From Halomonas sp. (lineage in GTDB: Bacteria > Pseudomonadota > Gammaproteobacteria > Pseudomonadales > Halomonadaceae): a stretch of DNA of 64,000 bases. Position numbers and translations under genes: made by a program. The stretch's first letter is position 1; each line of letters opens with the position of its first letter. The notes under the pieces are model-generated. The model was not told the DNA's origin. It did no database searches and worked only from the letters and a program-made list of their open reading frames with translations. Of this stretch, positions 63,804 through 64,000 are shown one piece after another. The stretch spans positions 1 to 64,000 of the forward strand of contig NZ_JAFWFN010000007.1 of the NCBI RefSeq assembly GCF_017515565.1. The letters are read 5' to 3'.

Positions 63804-64000
63804 GGTGGCGTCTCCTCGCTGTCGTCCCCATTGGTGTGGGCATTGTCATCCGGGGTGGCAGCAAAGGGGGCGACCGCTAAACGGCCGTCGCGGTCTTCGC
63901 TTAAGGCACGCACCTTTAGCTCTGCGCTGTCGAGACGCTGCTGGGCGTCTCGGGTTAGCCGAACGCCTTGCTCGAAAGCTGTCAGCGCATCTTCCAATGA
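63797..64000 (-). CDS. xseB: Exodeoxyribonuclease VII small subunit (partial, cut by window end)
   Basis: Only the C-terminal 67 residues are inside the window; the frame is open to base 64000 and the true start lies beyond it. [17 protein letters not shown] is the conserved helix of XseB, followed by an acidic, disordered tail longer than usual. Overlap with ispA by seven bases supports the standard xseB-ispA-dxs operon. Confidence 0.9.
   Translation of the reverse strand, partial: SLEDALTAFEQGVRLTRDAQQRLDSAELKVRALSEDRDGRLAVAPFAATPDDNAHTNGDDSEETPPW

Overview
The window looks like a continuous piece of the chromosome of a halophilic gammaproteobacterium of the Halomonas type (Halomonadaceae). 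The best evidence is a complete teaA-teaB-teaC-teaD locus (10350-13995), the TRAP uptake system for the compatible solute ectoine known from Halomonas elongata. Supporting evidence is the Pseudomonas/Halomonas-like block cytochrome c4 - dsbA - exonuclease/phosphatase family gene, the fpr/finR divergent pair and the xseB-ispA-dxs operon. Base composition is even and moderately GC-rich as judged by eye. I see no rRNA, tRNA, insertion sequence, phage gene, CRISPR array or obvious transferred island.

Layout. 1-5400: periplasmic redox proteins (cytochrome c4, DsbA), an EEP-family hydrolase, then a TRAP permease pair without a binding protein joined to thiD. 5500-10150: tandem universal stress protein, a periplasmic CHI-like protein, dtd, an ABC-F ATPase and a TIGR02444-type protein. 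10350-14810: ectoine uptake and an FKBP isomerase. 14814-18041: a PHB-depolymerase-like secreted esterase, a Sco copper chaperone with a membrane-anchored partner, and an AEC transporter. 18074-18243: a promoter with an overlapping Fur-like site and a strong terminator but no ORF, read here as a PrrF/RyhB-type iron-responsive small RNA. 18384-24764: ldhA, the thiS-thiG-trmB operon, a DUF423 protein, a glutaredoxin-MauE fusion, a membrane-embedded chemoreceptor and a thioesterase. 24891-30325: malate synthase G, a hydrolase, comM and ubiK.

30326-34896 is a nitrogen and redox block: glnK-amtB behind two NtrC-like sites and a sigma54-like promoter, a second PII gene, then fpr and its LysR regulator with palindromes between them. 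34901-38877 holds two chemoreceptors in one operon behind a sigma28-like promoter. 38947-43684: a host-attachment-family protein, a phnD-phnC-phnE-phnE importer and a histidine phosphatase. 43681-49684: RidA and the general amino-acid importer aapJQMP with a second aapJ; aapJ has a near-consensus sigma54 promoter and an NtrC-like site, so ammonium and amino-acid uptake appear to share nitrogen control. 49794-52620: hemE-speE and ribA.

52691-58315 is the least conventional part: a compact four-gene signalling cluster (REC-PAS-GGDEF protein; histidine kinase with a PhnD-like periplasmic domain; second kinase with an apparently periplasmic PAS domain and an altered H-box; single-domain response regulator), followed by an isolated cheZ. 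The first gene has its ribosome binding site inside a perfect inverted repeat. 59439-64000: a glutathione transferase, a DjlA-like co-chaperone and the isoprenoid operon xseB (cut by the window end)-ispA-dxs.
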